Part shown: in pieces, positions 24,820 through 36,479 of the stretch
How positions within the stretch are numbered: position 1 is the first letter of the stretch
Layout: the number at the start of each line of letters is the position of its first letter
Assembly (NCBI GenBank): GCA_903813345.2
Contig: CAIIXF020000010.1
Location: 33,285,425-33,349,424, forward strand
Length of the DNA: 64,000 bases
Source: Owenia fusiformis
Taxonomy: Eukaryota > Annelida > Polychaeta > Sabellida > Oweniidae
Reading direction: 5' to 3'
Made by a program: the position numbers and the translations under genes
The notes under the pieces: model-generated
The model's input: the letters and a program-made list of their open reading frames with translations, nothing else
Databases searched by the model: none
What the model was told of the DNA's origin: nothing

Positions 24820-26510
24820 ACAATACAAAAAAACTATGAGGGAATTTTATGGAATAAGATAATATTAACGATGGGATGGGAGATTAGTAAAAAAGCTTAA
24901 AATCACAAATAGATTCAAAATAACCTGCAAAATGTCTACTAAATAGTAAACTGTATGTTAATCAACCATTTTAGTCATGTTAAAAAAGAGTGAGCACAAA
25001 TTATATTCTCACAAAATATTTTTTCATATTTCCCCCCTTCCCCGATGTTGAAGAAGCGGTGGGGTTGTTATATATTTTTTTCTTCTTATTGATTAGACAC
25101 ATCTTTGTCATACTTTCAGGATTTGTCCAATGATTTTTGAGCAATATTGTGGAATTTATTCATAGACGTCCATGCATTCGAAAAAAGTTATGAGAAAATA
25201 CTTTTGAAATTAGGTATACTCAACATTGAATTGGGGGATAGTAAAAGGCTTAAAATCACAAATTGATTCAAAATATCATGCAAAATGCTAATAAATAGCG
25301 AATTTTAAATCAATTTACCATACTAGGCATGATAAAAAGGAGTTTACACAAATTATGTACTTCGAAAATATTTTTTCAAAATGACCCCTACCCTCAGTTG
25401 AAAAAGGGGTGAGGTTCTTGTGATTATTTTTCTTCACAATTATTTGACAAATCACTGCCATACTCTCTGGATCTATAAAATGATACATGAGCAATGTTGT
25501 TGAATTTTTCCATTGGTATCAATGTCATACAAAATAAGCTATGAGGAAATATTCTTGTTTATAGGTAAACACAACATTGAATTGGGGGTTAGTAAAACGC
25601 TTAAAATCACAAATAAATTAAAAATATCCTGCAAAATGGCTAATATATAGTGAACTTCATACTAATTGACCATCTTAAGCAGGATAAAAAATAATTTTCA
25701 AAAATAATGAACTCACAAAATATTTTTTCATATAGACCACCCACCCCACTGTTGAAGAAGTGGTGGGCCTGTTGGGATTTTTTCTCTCCATATTAATTCA
25801 ACACATCGCTGTCATACTTTCTAGCTCTACCAAGTGATACTTGAGCAAGGTTGTGGAGTATTTTCAGAGGCATTTATGAACTACAACAAAAGTTATGAGG
25901 GAATGTTCTTCAAATTAGATATACTCAAAATTGAATTGGGGGTAGTAAAATGCTTAAAATCAAAAATTAATTCCAAACATCCTTCAAAATGTCTAATAAA
26001 TAGTGAACTTCATACTAATTGACCATCTTAGGTAGGATAAAAAACAATTTGCATAAATAATGTACTCACAATTTTTTTTTCATATTGACCCCTACCACAC
26101 TGTTGAAGAAGGGGTAGGGTGGTTGGGATTTTTTCTCTCCATATTAATTGGACACATCACTGTCATACTTTCAGACTCTCTCAAATGATACTTGAGCAAG
26201 GTTGACAATTTTTTTCATAGCCATTAATGCGCTTCAACAAAAGTTATGAGGCAATATTCTTGAAATTAGATATACTCAAAATTGAATTGAGGGTAGTAAA
26301 ATGCTTAAAATCACAAATTAATTCAAAATATCCTGCAAAATGCCTAATAAATGGTGTTTTCATATTAATTGACCATCTTGGGCATAGTTATGAGTAATTT
26401 GGACATAAAGAGTGGCCACAAAAAAAGTTTCTTTTTGGCCCCCCACCCCCCCCCCCCCAAATAATTTGGGGGAGGGGGTCTACCCTCATTTTCTCTTGAA
26501 ATACCCACCC
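24820..26510 (+). repeat. 353-bp tandem array, about five diverged units
   Basis: The landmark GG(A)TTAGTAAAA..GCTTAAAATCAC recurs at about 24878, 25233, 25586, 25938 and 26290. Each unit also carries a CCCCCACCCC-type tract and GTTGAAGAAG(T/G)GGT. Unit length 352-356. The last unit decays into a C-run at 26440. Confidence 0.85.
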
Positions 26511-27074
26511 TTCAACTTGCTCGGGCAGTTAAAATTTAGTGCAATATAATGTTGTTTCATCATACAAAGATTCACGATTTCTGCAGAACAACGAACAAAA
26601 TGATACTTTTGGACGACGAAGATCTTGTACTATAATGCATCGATTGATTTTGAAAAGTATACGTTTTGGGATATGATTGGGATCTTGTGGTATATATGAT
26701 AGAAGTTCCCATGGGGCTAAAATCGAAAGGCTTCCCCCGATTCTCAAATGGGCTTGTAAAAAGAGGATCGACGTGTATTCATTTTGTTGAAATACGGTAT
26801 CGGCATGATCGGGATGAAAACATTTACTCTGATATTTTCTAAAATTAAATCGTTTACGAATCGTTTAACCATGGGCTTTCAATAGATTGATTTAACGTTC
26901 ATTAGGCCTTCATTCTGATTCATTTACTTTGGACAGTTTGTAATGGAGATGGCTATGCCGCATTCCGTAGTCACTTTTTGATGTAGACTTGACAAGAATT
27001 TTGTTTGCCGTCCATGATATAATGGGCGCATGGATTCATTAGTTTCCGGGGAAATGGACACTAAGTCCTGATGT

Positions 27075-27435
27075 CAGGCCTGTCAACTTGGGAACACCTA
27101 ACATGAGTGACTTGGAAATGTTGAACACCTCCCCTCAAAATGTGGACACCTTGGTCCAAATCTGGACACCTTGATCCAAATTTTGAACACCTTGGTTTAA
27201 ATTTTATTACATCTTGCCAAATTTTGAACACCTCAAATTTTTCCGACGTTCGTATTTTTGCTGTGTAGACGATCATTTTAGAAATTTTTCTACAGAAATA
27301 TTTTTGCTTTACAATTACCAGGTAAAATGCGTATTTGCGTGACATTTTCTGTCACGCAAAAATAACTGGCGTGACTTCAAAATCTTCAGCAAATGCGTGA
27401 CAAATACGCAAATTGCGGGACAGTTGACAGGCCTG
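27075..27435. mobile_element. 361-bp MITE with 6-bp target-site duplication
   Basis: The ends CAGGCCTGTCAACT and AGTTGACAGGCCTG are inverted repeats. TGATGT is present on both sides (27069-27074 and 27436-27441). The interior repeats GAACACCT / GGACACCTTGGTCC. It interrupts a minus-strand open frame. Confidence 0.82.
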
Positions 27436-27441
27436 TGATGT

Positions 27442-27680
27442 ATTACGTTGGGGATGGCCATAATATGGATCATTCCGGACCATTTTCCATTATTCGCAGT
27501 GGTTATGGCAACTTTGCCCATGGTCCCAACAAGATCTAAAGTTTCATGGTAGTAGTCAAGGATATTTTCCTCGGAGGGTAATACAAGGGAAAATAAAGTA
27601 TTTGGATCTTTAGTTGTCATTGCTGGATGCTTGGCCGCCTCCTGAATGTGGGGCTGATCAGGACTATACCTCAGGGGGTT
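27442..27680 (-). pseudogene. Minus-strand coding remnant interrupted by a MITE
   Basis: An open minus-strand frame runs from about 27680 to the MITE border: HNPLRYSPDQPHIQEAAKHP, then MTTKDPNTLF, DYYHETLDLVGTMGKVAITT, IMAIPNVIH. Amino-acid composition looks protein-like but I recognise no family, and I see no clear splice sites. The MITE at 27075-27435 breaks the frame. It could be an old mobile-element gene or a lost exon. Confidence 0.3.
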
Positions 27681-28489
27681 GTGTATAGTTCAATTACCAC
27701 AAGAACTCTTAGTGTCGTTCTTAATGAGTCATCTCCTGAATCAAATAATATATTGTGTATTTCATCATGTGAAGACAAACATAAAAGGCTTCAATAATAA
27801 TTACAATTCTCTAACATTTTTCTAACTGACATAACTGTAACTACATACTCAGATACTGTATAAGCACATACATGTATTCAAAGATGATAGTGTGATTCAG
27901 TATAAAGAAATCTAATTTGATGAAATGTCATGGAATGTACAGTCTTTCAAATGGAATGTTTAATCAGCTTATGATGATGCATGTGCAAATTGATATACAT
28001 TTTAAGAAAATATATATAACAAAACTTCCCTCATTACACATTTATGTAACAACTACAGAGAGGTCATCTTTATAAATTTGAAATATTTGCTACAACCCTC
28101 TATGAGATACTCCAATAAAACATTGACATGCATATGGCTCGAGGTATGGTATGCTATGGTTTAAACATTTTCAACTTTCAAATATGGCGCCAGTATCGTG
28201 TAAAAGTAGGTCAGGATGCTGCCTCGTTTTGAACAACTGAGGTTACAAAATTTTGGTCGGGAAATTCGCAGGTAGTACGGTCGTGTTTCGTTCAGTGGAC
28301 AAGCTGCATAGGGACCGGCTATTTTGTGGATTATGCTATCAACGGCGTCAAATCAAATCTTGTTAGAAAGTCAATCAGTTGTACAAGCACTTTAAAAATT
28401 ACAAGTACGTATAATGTATTGCTTGGTACATGTAGATCTATTGGTTATACTCTGAATAAGTACACAATCCAAGGTCGAAGGGTTTTTAC

Positions 28490-28572
28490 AAAAATATATC
28501 CAAAATTTTTTTGACACCCAGTAGTCGAAGGGTCGTAGGGTCGAAGGGGCGTAGGGTTTTTAGTACATTCCT
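28490..28572 (+). repeat. Solo end of the GGGTCGTAGGGTCGAAGGGG element
   Basis: The segment ending TAGGGTTTTTAGTACATTCC matches the right end of the palindromic element at 30215-30797, including GACACCCAGTAGTCGAAGGG. Confidence 0.8.
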
Positions 28573-29281
28573 ATTTGAATTCAAGTTTTCTCCAATAATA
28601 GCTTTGATTTACACAGTTATGTCATTTAAATCATTTTCCGTGACATTTTTTAGAAAAGAATTTGGGCCAAATCCCCATTGATGCAATGCTAAAATTGGTT
28701 TATTGGTATGACAAGCAACATTTTCATGTTTAATCACAATATATGTACATAGACAGGGTCATCCAATAGTATACCATTTGAGTTTCAGACAGATTCAACC
28801 AACACATTTTGAAAAATCATGAAATTAAGTGGTAACAGATAGTTTCTGGCATTGAAGTCAATGGCACTCTGGCCCAACCAAATCAAAGACAAACAAGTGT
28901 GACATCTATTATGTCAGCTTTATTCAACGATATAGAAACTATACTTTTAGTTATTCTACAGTACATCATCTCACTGTTCACTTTATTAAAGTGCCAACAC
29001 TGGGACATTGCATAAATGGACCAAGCTTAAGGAAAACTAGTCTTATCACAATATATGAAGTCTGAAAGTAAACTTTATTTTACAGATAAAACAAATACCA
29101 TTTTGAGGAAATATATCACTTGAAAAATCAAGTGTCACATGTTTATATAATAATAAAATTTATATAAAATCAAAAGAGGTTGTTTACCCTCATACAAAAT
29201 TGTGAATATGTTTTTTTTTGTTATTTTGGCTCAGTTTACATTCTGACAATTTGGATAAAAATATTTTTTTATATGTTCCAG
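28573..29281. other. Intron sequence, no feature recognised
   Basis: AT-rich sequence leading to the branch/pyrimidine region of the acceptor at 29280-29281. No repeat landmarks were seen. Confidence 0.4.
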
Positions 29282-29608
29282 ATGGACAACAAGAACAACT
29301 TAAAACTGAAACCATGGATGATACTCTCCAAGTGATTTACCTACCTACTACAACTAAAGATAAACTTAGTGTTTTGCTAGACTCTTATAGACCAATGCTT
29401 TCAAACTGGGAAAATATCGCTGAACGTAGAGGATTGAATTATGATGAAAGAACACACATAAAAACTGGATTCCCGAATGATTACAGCTATTTCAAACGTC
29501 TCTTGGATCACCCCAAAGTTCAAGGTTATACAGTTGAGGAACTTGGGGCTGATTTACAAGCAATCAACCGTCAGGATGCCCTAGATGTCCTGTATAGTAA
29601 TCCTGGAG
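29282..29608 (+). CDS. Death domain exon 1 (MyD88/IRAK-like)
   Basis: The acceptor TTTTTTATATGTTCCAG precedes 29282 and the exon enters in phase 1. About 35 residues of leader are followed by a six-helix death-domain pattern: a hydrophobic first helix, core Trp in NWENIAERRGL, then LLDHPKVQGYTVEELGADL and INRQDALDVL. The W-x2-IAE, LLD, T-x-x-EL and R-x-DALxxL spacing resembles the death domains of MyD88 and IRAK/Tube. Those domains assemble helical oligomers in Toll/IL-1 receptor signalling in the cytosol. Two phase-1 donors are possible: GTAATC after 29596 (better) and GTCTCC after 29608. If neither is used, the frame stops at TGA 29617-29619 with AATAAA at 29668-29673, giving a short single-death-domain protein of about 142 residues from exon A. 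Codon use is AT-rich like its neighbours. Confidence 0.72.
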
Positions 29609-29667
29609 GTCTCCAATGATATATCTTAGGAGACAATGTGTTGGAATGAACCTGTGTGAACTAGGCC

Positions 29668-29673
29668 AATAAA
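29668..29673 (+). promoter_or_regulatory. Possible polyadenylation signal after death domain exon 1
   Basis: AATAAA lies 49 bases after the read-through stop (TGA 29617-29619) of the first death-domain exon. It would allow a truncated single-death-domain transcript if the exon's donor is ignored. The motif is common in AT-rich DNA, so confidence is low. Confidence 0.3.
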
Positions 29674-29713
29674 TACTGTACAATTGGTAGTTATTTACTA
29701 CAACACGTATTAG

Positions 29714-29890
29714 GATTGAATTATGATGAAAGAACACACATAAAAACTGGATACCCAAACGATTACAGCTATTTCAAACGTCTCTTGGATCACCCCAAAG
29801 TTCAAGGTTATACAGTTGATGAACTTGAGACTGATTTACAAGCAATCAACCGTCAGGATGCCCTAGATGTCCTGCATAGTCATTCTGGAG
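29714..29890 (+). pseudogene. Partial tandem duplicate of death domain exon 1
   Basis: Bases 29714-29910 repeat 29440-29634 with few differences, about 275 bases downstream. The copy starts after a usable acceptor (ACGTATTAG) inside the second helix region and lacks the first helix and the core Trp. It keeps the LLDHPKVQGYTVDEL and INRQDALDVL segments and the same TGA at 29899-29901. It enters and could leave in phase 1 (donor GTCTCC after 29890). The better GTAATC donor of the original is changed to GTCATT. It could be an included alternative exon, but a half death domain is unlikely to fold. It is most simply a local duplication scar. Confidence 0.6.
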
Positions 29891-29925
29891 GTCTCCAATG
29901 ATATACCTTAGGACAGGAGGCCCGT

Positions 29926-30122
29926 AGCCAGGATTTTCCAAGGATTGTTCACTTTTTGAAAAATTCCAGGGGGTTCACTTTTGACAATATTGGTCCAAAA
30001 ATGCCCAAAACCACTTAAAAAGTGCTCAGAATGGTGAAAAACTGCGTGATTTTGAAAGAATTTTTTGCCAGGGGGGGTTCGCTCCAACCCATCGAATCCC
30101 CCCCCCCTTGGCTACGGGCCTG
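29926..30122. mobile_element. Short G/C-run MITE-like hairpin (CCGTAGCCAGG ends)
   Basis: The left end GGCCCGTAGCCAGGATTTT is mirrored by CCCTTGGCTACGGGCC on the right after runs of G and C. Related copies lie at 31518-31711 and 34050-34237; a truncated one is at 21716-21790. Confidence 0.7.
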
Positions 30123-30214
30123 GACAGAAGTGTTTGAATCAAACTTTGTGAACCAGGACTGTATAGGCTGTTGTATAAATTTACCAACTTTATAAATAAA
30201 TATCTATATATATC

Positions 30215-30797
30215 GGAATGTACTAAGAACCCTACGCCCCTTCGAGTACTGGGTGTCAAAAAAATTTTGCAATGGATTTTATCAAACACTTGATGGTGCT
30301 GCGACGGGCCAGAAAAGGAGAAAGGGCTTTTTTATACAGGAAACCAAATAACCAACGGTAACCGCTACTATCCCTACTCCGAACTATATTCCTAGCTGTT
30401 GCGGGACGTAGGCCTATTGATACGCTTGTGGAATTGATGCCAATCCCCCAGGCTATGATCCTGTTTGGGTCCGGGTTTTGGGTTTTCTGTTGTCTTGTTA
30501 GCACTATTTTTTAACCTCGACGGAAGGCTCTCAGCCCACGTCATTGCCTTTGGGGGACTCAGCTGTTAGATTGCTGCACAATTAAATCATATGCTTCCAC
30601 ATTATGTTAGGTCTAATTTGATGAGATATTTACTCCACAGATGTTGGCCAACATCTGTGGAGTAAATATCTCATCAAATTAGACCTAACATAATGAGAGC
30701 CTTCCGTCGAGGTTAAAAAATAGTGCTAACAAATTTTTGACACCCAGTAGTCGAAGGGTCGTAGGGTCGAAGGGGCGTAGGGTTTTTAGTACATTCC
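30215..30797. mobile_element. Foldback element with a perfect 96-bp central palindrome
   Basis: Outer ends GGAATGTACTAAGAACCCTA (30215) and TAGGGTTTTTAGTACATTCC (to 30797) are inverted repeats. TTTTTTAACCTCGACGGAAG (30507) and CTTCCGTCGAGGTTAAAAAA (30701) are also inverted. The centre 30600-30695 is a perfect palindrome around GTTGGCCAAC. The left arm carries about 280 extra bases. No ORF. Confidence 0.85.
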
Positions 30798-30933
30798 ACA
30801 CTAAAACGTTGCACGCCCTGAACCCTTTCCATAGCCTCTATCTACATGTGTGTATGTATTAGAAGAAATTCTCACCTATCATTGCAATCGAAACACTGTT
30901 AAACAAACAGTTCCCGTTGCCTCGGCATTTTAC

Positions 30934-31096
30934 CTGTTTACTGGCCACCCATATTTTTCCATGTCTTCGGGTGGACACAGCACAGCTGCCAGGTCATCCT
31001 CCTCCTGAGAAATTATGTCTGCCTTTTCCCGTGAAATGGTAAATGCCTTCTCACACTTTGTTTGGAGTTTCCTGATGGTGTTAATATCTCCTTTGA
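30934..31096 (-). CDS. Possible minus-strand exon of unknown gene
   Basis: On the minus strand, CAATGCCCTAG acts as acceptor before 31096 and CAG followed by GTAAAA as donor after 30934. The open frame encodes about 54 residues, KGDINTIRKLQTKCEKAFTI, then ISQEEDDLAAVLCPPEDMEK and YGWPV, a helical Lys/Glu-rich segment with a Pro-rich end. I do not recognise the family. There are no neighbouring exons in a compatible phase that I could find, so it may be an orphaned exon. Confidence 0.3.
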
Positions 31097-31517
31097 CTAG
31101 GGCATTGTTTAAATGAAATGAAATGAAAGGTAGAGTCAAACATACACTGCACACTGTAACTTCTTAGTCCTACCTTAGACCTAATAATGGAATCTAGTAG
31201 CCGTAACTCCAAGCCATAACTCCAAGATTTGTGCTGAGTCAGATCAATTCAAAAAACATTGTGTTACAAACCCAGATTAATGTTATTGAAGATCAGGCAA
31301 ACATTTGAAGAGTCAGAAGACTTCGGGAATAAGTAAGTAAAGTAAGTAGAAGGCCTAGGCCTAGGCCTATATAATTCCCCAAAACATGTCCAAAAATGTT
31401 AAAAAGTCGGTTGCAATGCATTACTTTCTTTAGTGCTTTGAATCATAATATTTTACCTACATGGTCAGACTAATCTATTTATAAAGTAAATTATGTCATT
31501 TTACGAGTATATATCAT

Positions 31518-31711
31518 ACCCGTAGCCAGGTTTCACCAGGAGGGGGAGCTTTTTTCCAGGGGTGGGGGGCTTTTTGACAGTTTTGGCTAAAAATCATGCG
31601 AAAAGTGCTCAAAATTGTGAAAAACTGCATGATTTTGATAGAATTTCTGAGGGGGGGGGGAGGGGAGCTTCCGCTCCCTCAGCTCCCCCCCCCCCCTGGC
31701 TACGGGCCTGT
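31518..31711. mobile_element. Second copy of the G/C-run MITE-like hairpin
   Basis: Starts ACCCGTAGCCAGGTTTCACC and ends CCCTGGCTACGGGCCTGT, with AAAAGTGCTCA and GAAAAACTGC(A/G)TGATTTTG in the middle, as in 29926-30122. Confidence 0.75.
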
Positions 31712-32052
31712 ATATTTATACCTTACAAGTCTGCCATCCCGGGAATTGCGGGAAAATAAGAATTGCTAGTTTCGGCTGCTGTATGCTACATTGGGCTACT
31801 AAATTTCGACAACGCACTGATGTAGAAATTATCTCTCAAAGACGCTTATATACCCTATATTAAGATTCCTGAATAAATAACAGAAAATGAGTAAAATAAT
31901 GTTAATATTCTGATCATTTAATGTTAGAATAGATCATATTTGTATAGCATTTGCTTCCCATGTACAGCACATAAAATACAGAACGAAAATATTAACCTCT
32001 TGTTCTTTTGATGCAGAATGAGCTCTTCAAATAGAAGAAGAATTCGTAGTTG

Positions 32053-32276
32053 CATACCTGTCAGTAGTTTAAAAATTAATCGGGAAAAATGTGTTGCAAA
32101 TTGAATTCAATACAAAATTTACGATGAAAACAAGTAAAAAACAAATCGGGACAAAATCGGGACATATGTGCCAAAAATCGGGACAAAATCGGGATCGGGA
32201 CAGGCCTAAAAAAATCGGGACAGGCCAAAAAAAATCGGGACAGTCCCGATTAAAATCGGGACTTGACAGGTATGTA
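32053..32276. mobile_element. Small MITE with CATACCTGTCA ends and AATCGGGAC repeats
   Basis: The left CATACCTGTCAGTAG is mirrored by ACTTGACAGGTATG. The interior holds at least eight AATCGGGAC words. The termini resemble those of the 27075-27435 MITE, so the two may be related. Confidence 0.65.
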
Positions 32277-32329
32277 ACGTAATGTCGGGCACTATAGGTT
32301 AACGGGTTTTCAGTTTTGCTCTTTTTTGT

Positions 32330-34040
32330 CACGCTTAAATTGTGTGCTTTATTTTTTGGGGATTTGAATCTGATCTATGAAAAGGTGAATTCACGATCCA
32401 ATAAAGCTTATAGTATCATTTATTAACAGATGCATCGAGGTAGAGCCACCGTTCAAAAAACATAACTCTGTCGAGTGCAAACCAGTTTTAAATGTTTCTG
32501 TTTAAACCTACATGTAGTAAAGTTTACAACATCAATGGATATAATTAGTCACATGTACTTTGTTATTAAATTCAGAAACTTTAACGGCCGGCGCGTAAGC
32601 TTATTGTCGGATTTTGATATTATTTTATTGGATATTGTTATCTAGATTCTTCTTCTATTTTTCTTATTTAGGAACGTATATTTTTATTATTAGAGAACCC
32701 AGGAAAGCAATACATGTACAACAATTACTACTACTAATTAAGCTAATCATCACTTGGCTTGGTGTATTTCCATTCTCATTTATAAAGTTCAAAAGATGAG
32801 CGCGTTCTTATAAATAAATAAATGAATAACGCAAACCACGTTCTTAAAGTTTTTATTCAGAATCGTATTTTATATTCAGTACTTTTTATTATTTATTAAG
32901 CTACAGACACAAGCGGCACATATAGGTTTGTTGTAAGACAATTTCTGCGATGACCAAGGTGCGTATTTTGGTTTTATAACGGGAATATTGCTCGAGCTTG
33001 AATAACAAATAAAAGGAATGTTCTTATTTCTGTATTCTGTCCTTTGATTGTGTATTAAGTTGAGCTGCACGCCAAACGTTAAGATTGTTAAAACGCTTAA
33101 AATAAAACTTTATTCCTTTCAATTTACATAAAAATGAAACAGATTAGATTCGAATCTCAGTCAAACCAGCCACTGGTCAAAGGAAGTACAAATATCTATA
33201 TTAATCAAATGTCTGAGAATTTGATAACTGTCTGGAATTTTTTTTTGAATTAATTTCATTGAATCAAACTAAAAGTATAAAGATGAATCTTTTAGAGGGA
33301 AAAGTCAAATATGCATTGTAACCCTAAAAATAATTCATTAAAGTGTCGTACATATTTCATAACATTTATATAAATAAAACAAATAAAGCACAACCCTAAT
33401 GCCCTAATGAATTCATATCGGCGCAAACGGCGCTTGCAATAAAAACGCATCGAAGCAGGGAATGCTTGGTAAATTCTTCCGAGACTGACTTTTGTTATTT
33501 CAAAATTGAAATATGCCAAATTCCTATGAAATAATCAAATAACCACGCGATCTTTTTCCCTGGGTTTTACTCTATTTTAGATTTACCAGAAAAATGTTTA
33601 TATGATGTTGTGATGATTGCGTTTGCTTCTCACGAGTTCATTAAAAAGTTCAGTCGTAAAACTTCAGAGATCAACAGACTAATTAGGCACCTGATTGCGA
33701 AAGTTTAATTGCATTTCGATCGCCGGGATTTTACAAACATATTTTTTAAGTAGCGATCGTGTTCTTGGGATCTTGATAACTTCCTATTTTAAGTTTTAGA
33801 TTGGAAGCAATGAGTATGTCGGACTTTCTCAAGTCCACATAATGAAACAATACCCCCTTATATTAGTCCAATCGAAATTTGCATAAACATACCAGTTTTA
33901 TATTGCAAAAAGAACTGTAATTGATAGCCTACATAAAAGCATCATGGTAAATAAAACATTAAAGCATATATGAAGCCTATTGTTATCAAAACCCATAAAT
34001 CCTCACCATATAAATATAGTTTTATTGATGACCAAAAACA
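32330..34040. other. No feature recognised
   Basis: AT-rich intron-like sequence; short ORFs only, without splice context. Confidence 0.45.
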
Positions 34041-34049
34041 GATATCAAG

Positions 34050-34237
34050 GGCGTAGCCAGCTTTCAGTCAGGGGGGAAGGGGTGCGATCGCCAAAAAGAG
34101 GGTAAGATTGTGGCCTAAACAGCATTTTAAAACTCCTTTCTTCTTCTTTCTCAGGGTTTTATTTTTATTGTTATGGGGGAGGTTGCGATTGCACCCATCG
34201 CAACCCCCCCCCCCCCCCACTGGCTACGCCTATGGAT
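34050..34237. mobile_element. Third copy of the G/C-run MITE-like hairpin
   Basis: AGGGCGTAGCCAGCTTTC opens and CCCCACTGGCTACGCCTATG closes, with G and C runs in between. Confidence 0.65.
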
Positions 34238-34894
34238 ATTTTGGCAACTTTCACATTAACCCCGCCCCCTAAAAATTTTGCGCCTCCTCTAAATATCAGA
34301 CCCGTCAGGCGTTGAGGCATGGATCAGGATACCCTGACTCCCAAGCTGTGCGACTTCTGGCAACTGCCACACCTATATTCCCGGGGAAAACGCTTTTTCC
34401 TTTGAAAAATTGTCAAATATGGTCGTGTGTGGGCAAACACGGAGGAGGAGGAGAGGGGTGCGTGCATTGCGTGCGACCCTTCATCAGTTGTGTACCTTAT
34501 TTTTGTATGAATTTCTTTCGAATAGTTATGCTAGAGGGGTTCTGATATTTATTTCTGTTTTCAAATGAAATAATTTCACCCTTGCCCGACTGACTTGTAG
34601 ATAATGCACGAATCAAATAGCATGGAGATCAGATTGATTCGTATTTTCGCAATCAGATGAATTAACTTATTGTTTTCTCTGATTAAAAGGCGGTTTGAAG
34701 CTACTTTTACAGGATTTGTAAATTCGCAATCAGACTGGCTTATTTTAATATTTAGTCAGTGCAAGAGGAGGGGGCTATAATATAGAACACTAACTGAATA
34801 ATTTATCACAATTGTTAAATACGCAAACAGAGGCAGGTTTAAAAATGAGAATAGAGGCAAAAAACTCTATTCATAAAATGTAATTAAAACCTGG

Positions 34895-35390
34895 GAATTA
34901 AAAGCAATTTAAGAATGTTAGATGATCTCTTCTGTAATCAAGGTGATGTTGGTACACTATTTTGATGGACAATGTTCAGACTTCTGACCAAGATTAATTC
35001 ATTTATGTTTGTATTTAAAAAATAGTATTTCAATCAGACAGACGTTCTAATGAGTTAGAAAAATACATAAATTGTTCATTTCCTCTCAAGAAGTTTTCAA
35101 AGGTAATCAAGTCGATTTGTTTGAAAGTTTAGCATTGTCTTTCATAACTTGACGCTTCGATGAACAGAATGACTTTGAAATGAGTTTTTATAATTTTAGC
35201 TTTTATACGGACATGCTTATTGTATATTTCTATATGAACGTTGTAATTATGTGATGTAACATCGCCCCCCCCCCAAAAAAAAATTACAGGTATACAAATT
35301 TTGGTCGGAATGCTTTAACTTGCAATTAACAGCAATTTTAGACTGTTAGATGATATCTTATGTAATCTAGGTGATGTTGGTACACTTCCG
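34895..35390 (+). repeat. Direct duplication of a 65-bp segment, 430 bp apart
   Basis: GTTAGATGAT and GGTGATGTTGGTACAC occur in the same order at 34918-34955 and 35345-35383, with similar flanks. Confidence 0.6.
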
Positions 35391-35541
35391 CATTTAAGAA
35401 AACAAAGACTAAGACAAAGAGAACTAAGCAATTAATCCTTTTGTTATCATTAAATGTTAGATTCTTATTTTTATTGGACAATATTGTCGGACCTGGCCAA
35501 AATGTGGTAGTGTGGAGAGGTCAAGTCACGAACAATTATTA

Positions 35542-36312
35542 TCCCAACGAACGAAGTTCGGTAGGGATATAGTGAAGCCCTCCGTCCGTCAGTCCGTCAG
35601 TCCGTCCGTCCGTCAGTCCGTCCGTCCGTCCGTCCGTCCGTCCGGAAGATAACTCAAATACGAGTTGACGGATTTTCTTCATATTTAGTGGAAAGATGTA
35701 TATTGGTGAATAGTTGTACGCAAAAAAAAATTTTCAAGATGGCCGACGCTTTAAAAATGACGGGACTTTTTCGCAAAAACCATAAATTTTTCATTTTAAA
35801 CCAAAGTAATTAATATTATTGTTTGAAATTTTTGTAGTATATTCGCAACATCTATCTATTTCACATATATTCCGTGTTTTTCATCCTATATGGGGGGTAA
35901 GGAAAACAGTAATTTTCGCTAATTTTTAGATCTTTCTGAAGTATAGCTTTATTTTACTCAAATAAAAGGCAATTAAGAGTAGATTGCAAATATTGTATCT
36001 TTTTTCTGATTCGAGCCTCGTAAAATTCAAAATGGCCGTCTAATGTACGATTTCGCAATAATTTTTCGATCCCTTCAAAGTATGGCTATATTATACTCAA
36101 ATTGAAGGAATTTTGGAGTGGATCACAATTATGGTATTATTCTTCAGATTTGTACCTCAGAAAATTCAAAATGGCTGCTTTGCAGGAATTTGCAATTCTA
36201 AAATCTAATTTTTTCAATTTTAACCAAAGTAATGAGTATAATTGATTGGAATTCGGTAATTGATATTTTGTTCGTTGGGATTTGCTACTCCGGGGAGTTG
36301 CCATTGTCTAGT
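35542..36312 (+). repeat. Dispersed element with (CCGTCCGT)n and GGGATTTGCTACTCC end
   Basis: Begins ATCCCAACGAACGAAGTTCG, carries a CCGTCCGT microsatellite (35581-35643) and ends with TTCGTTGGGATTTGCTACTC followed by GGAGTTGCC. The last part is repeated at 62680-62730. Internal ATTCAAAATGGC(C/T)G words recur in about 120-bp steps. No coding frame. Confidence 0.6.
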
Positions 36313-36479
36313 TTAATTATGGGATTCTCACAGGTTATTTACGTGGGCGCAGACCTGGTTTGGTGGTACTGCGGCTTAAGAGAACATACACGACAAGAAT
36401 TAATGGCAACAAAAACACATATATTTATACAATTAAAGTTTACAATAAAATATCAGTTTACTCAAATAACGTATGTCTA

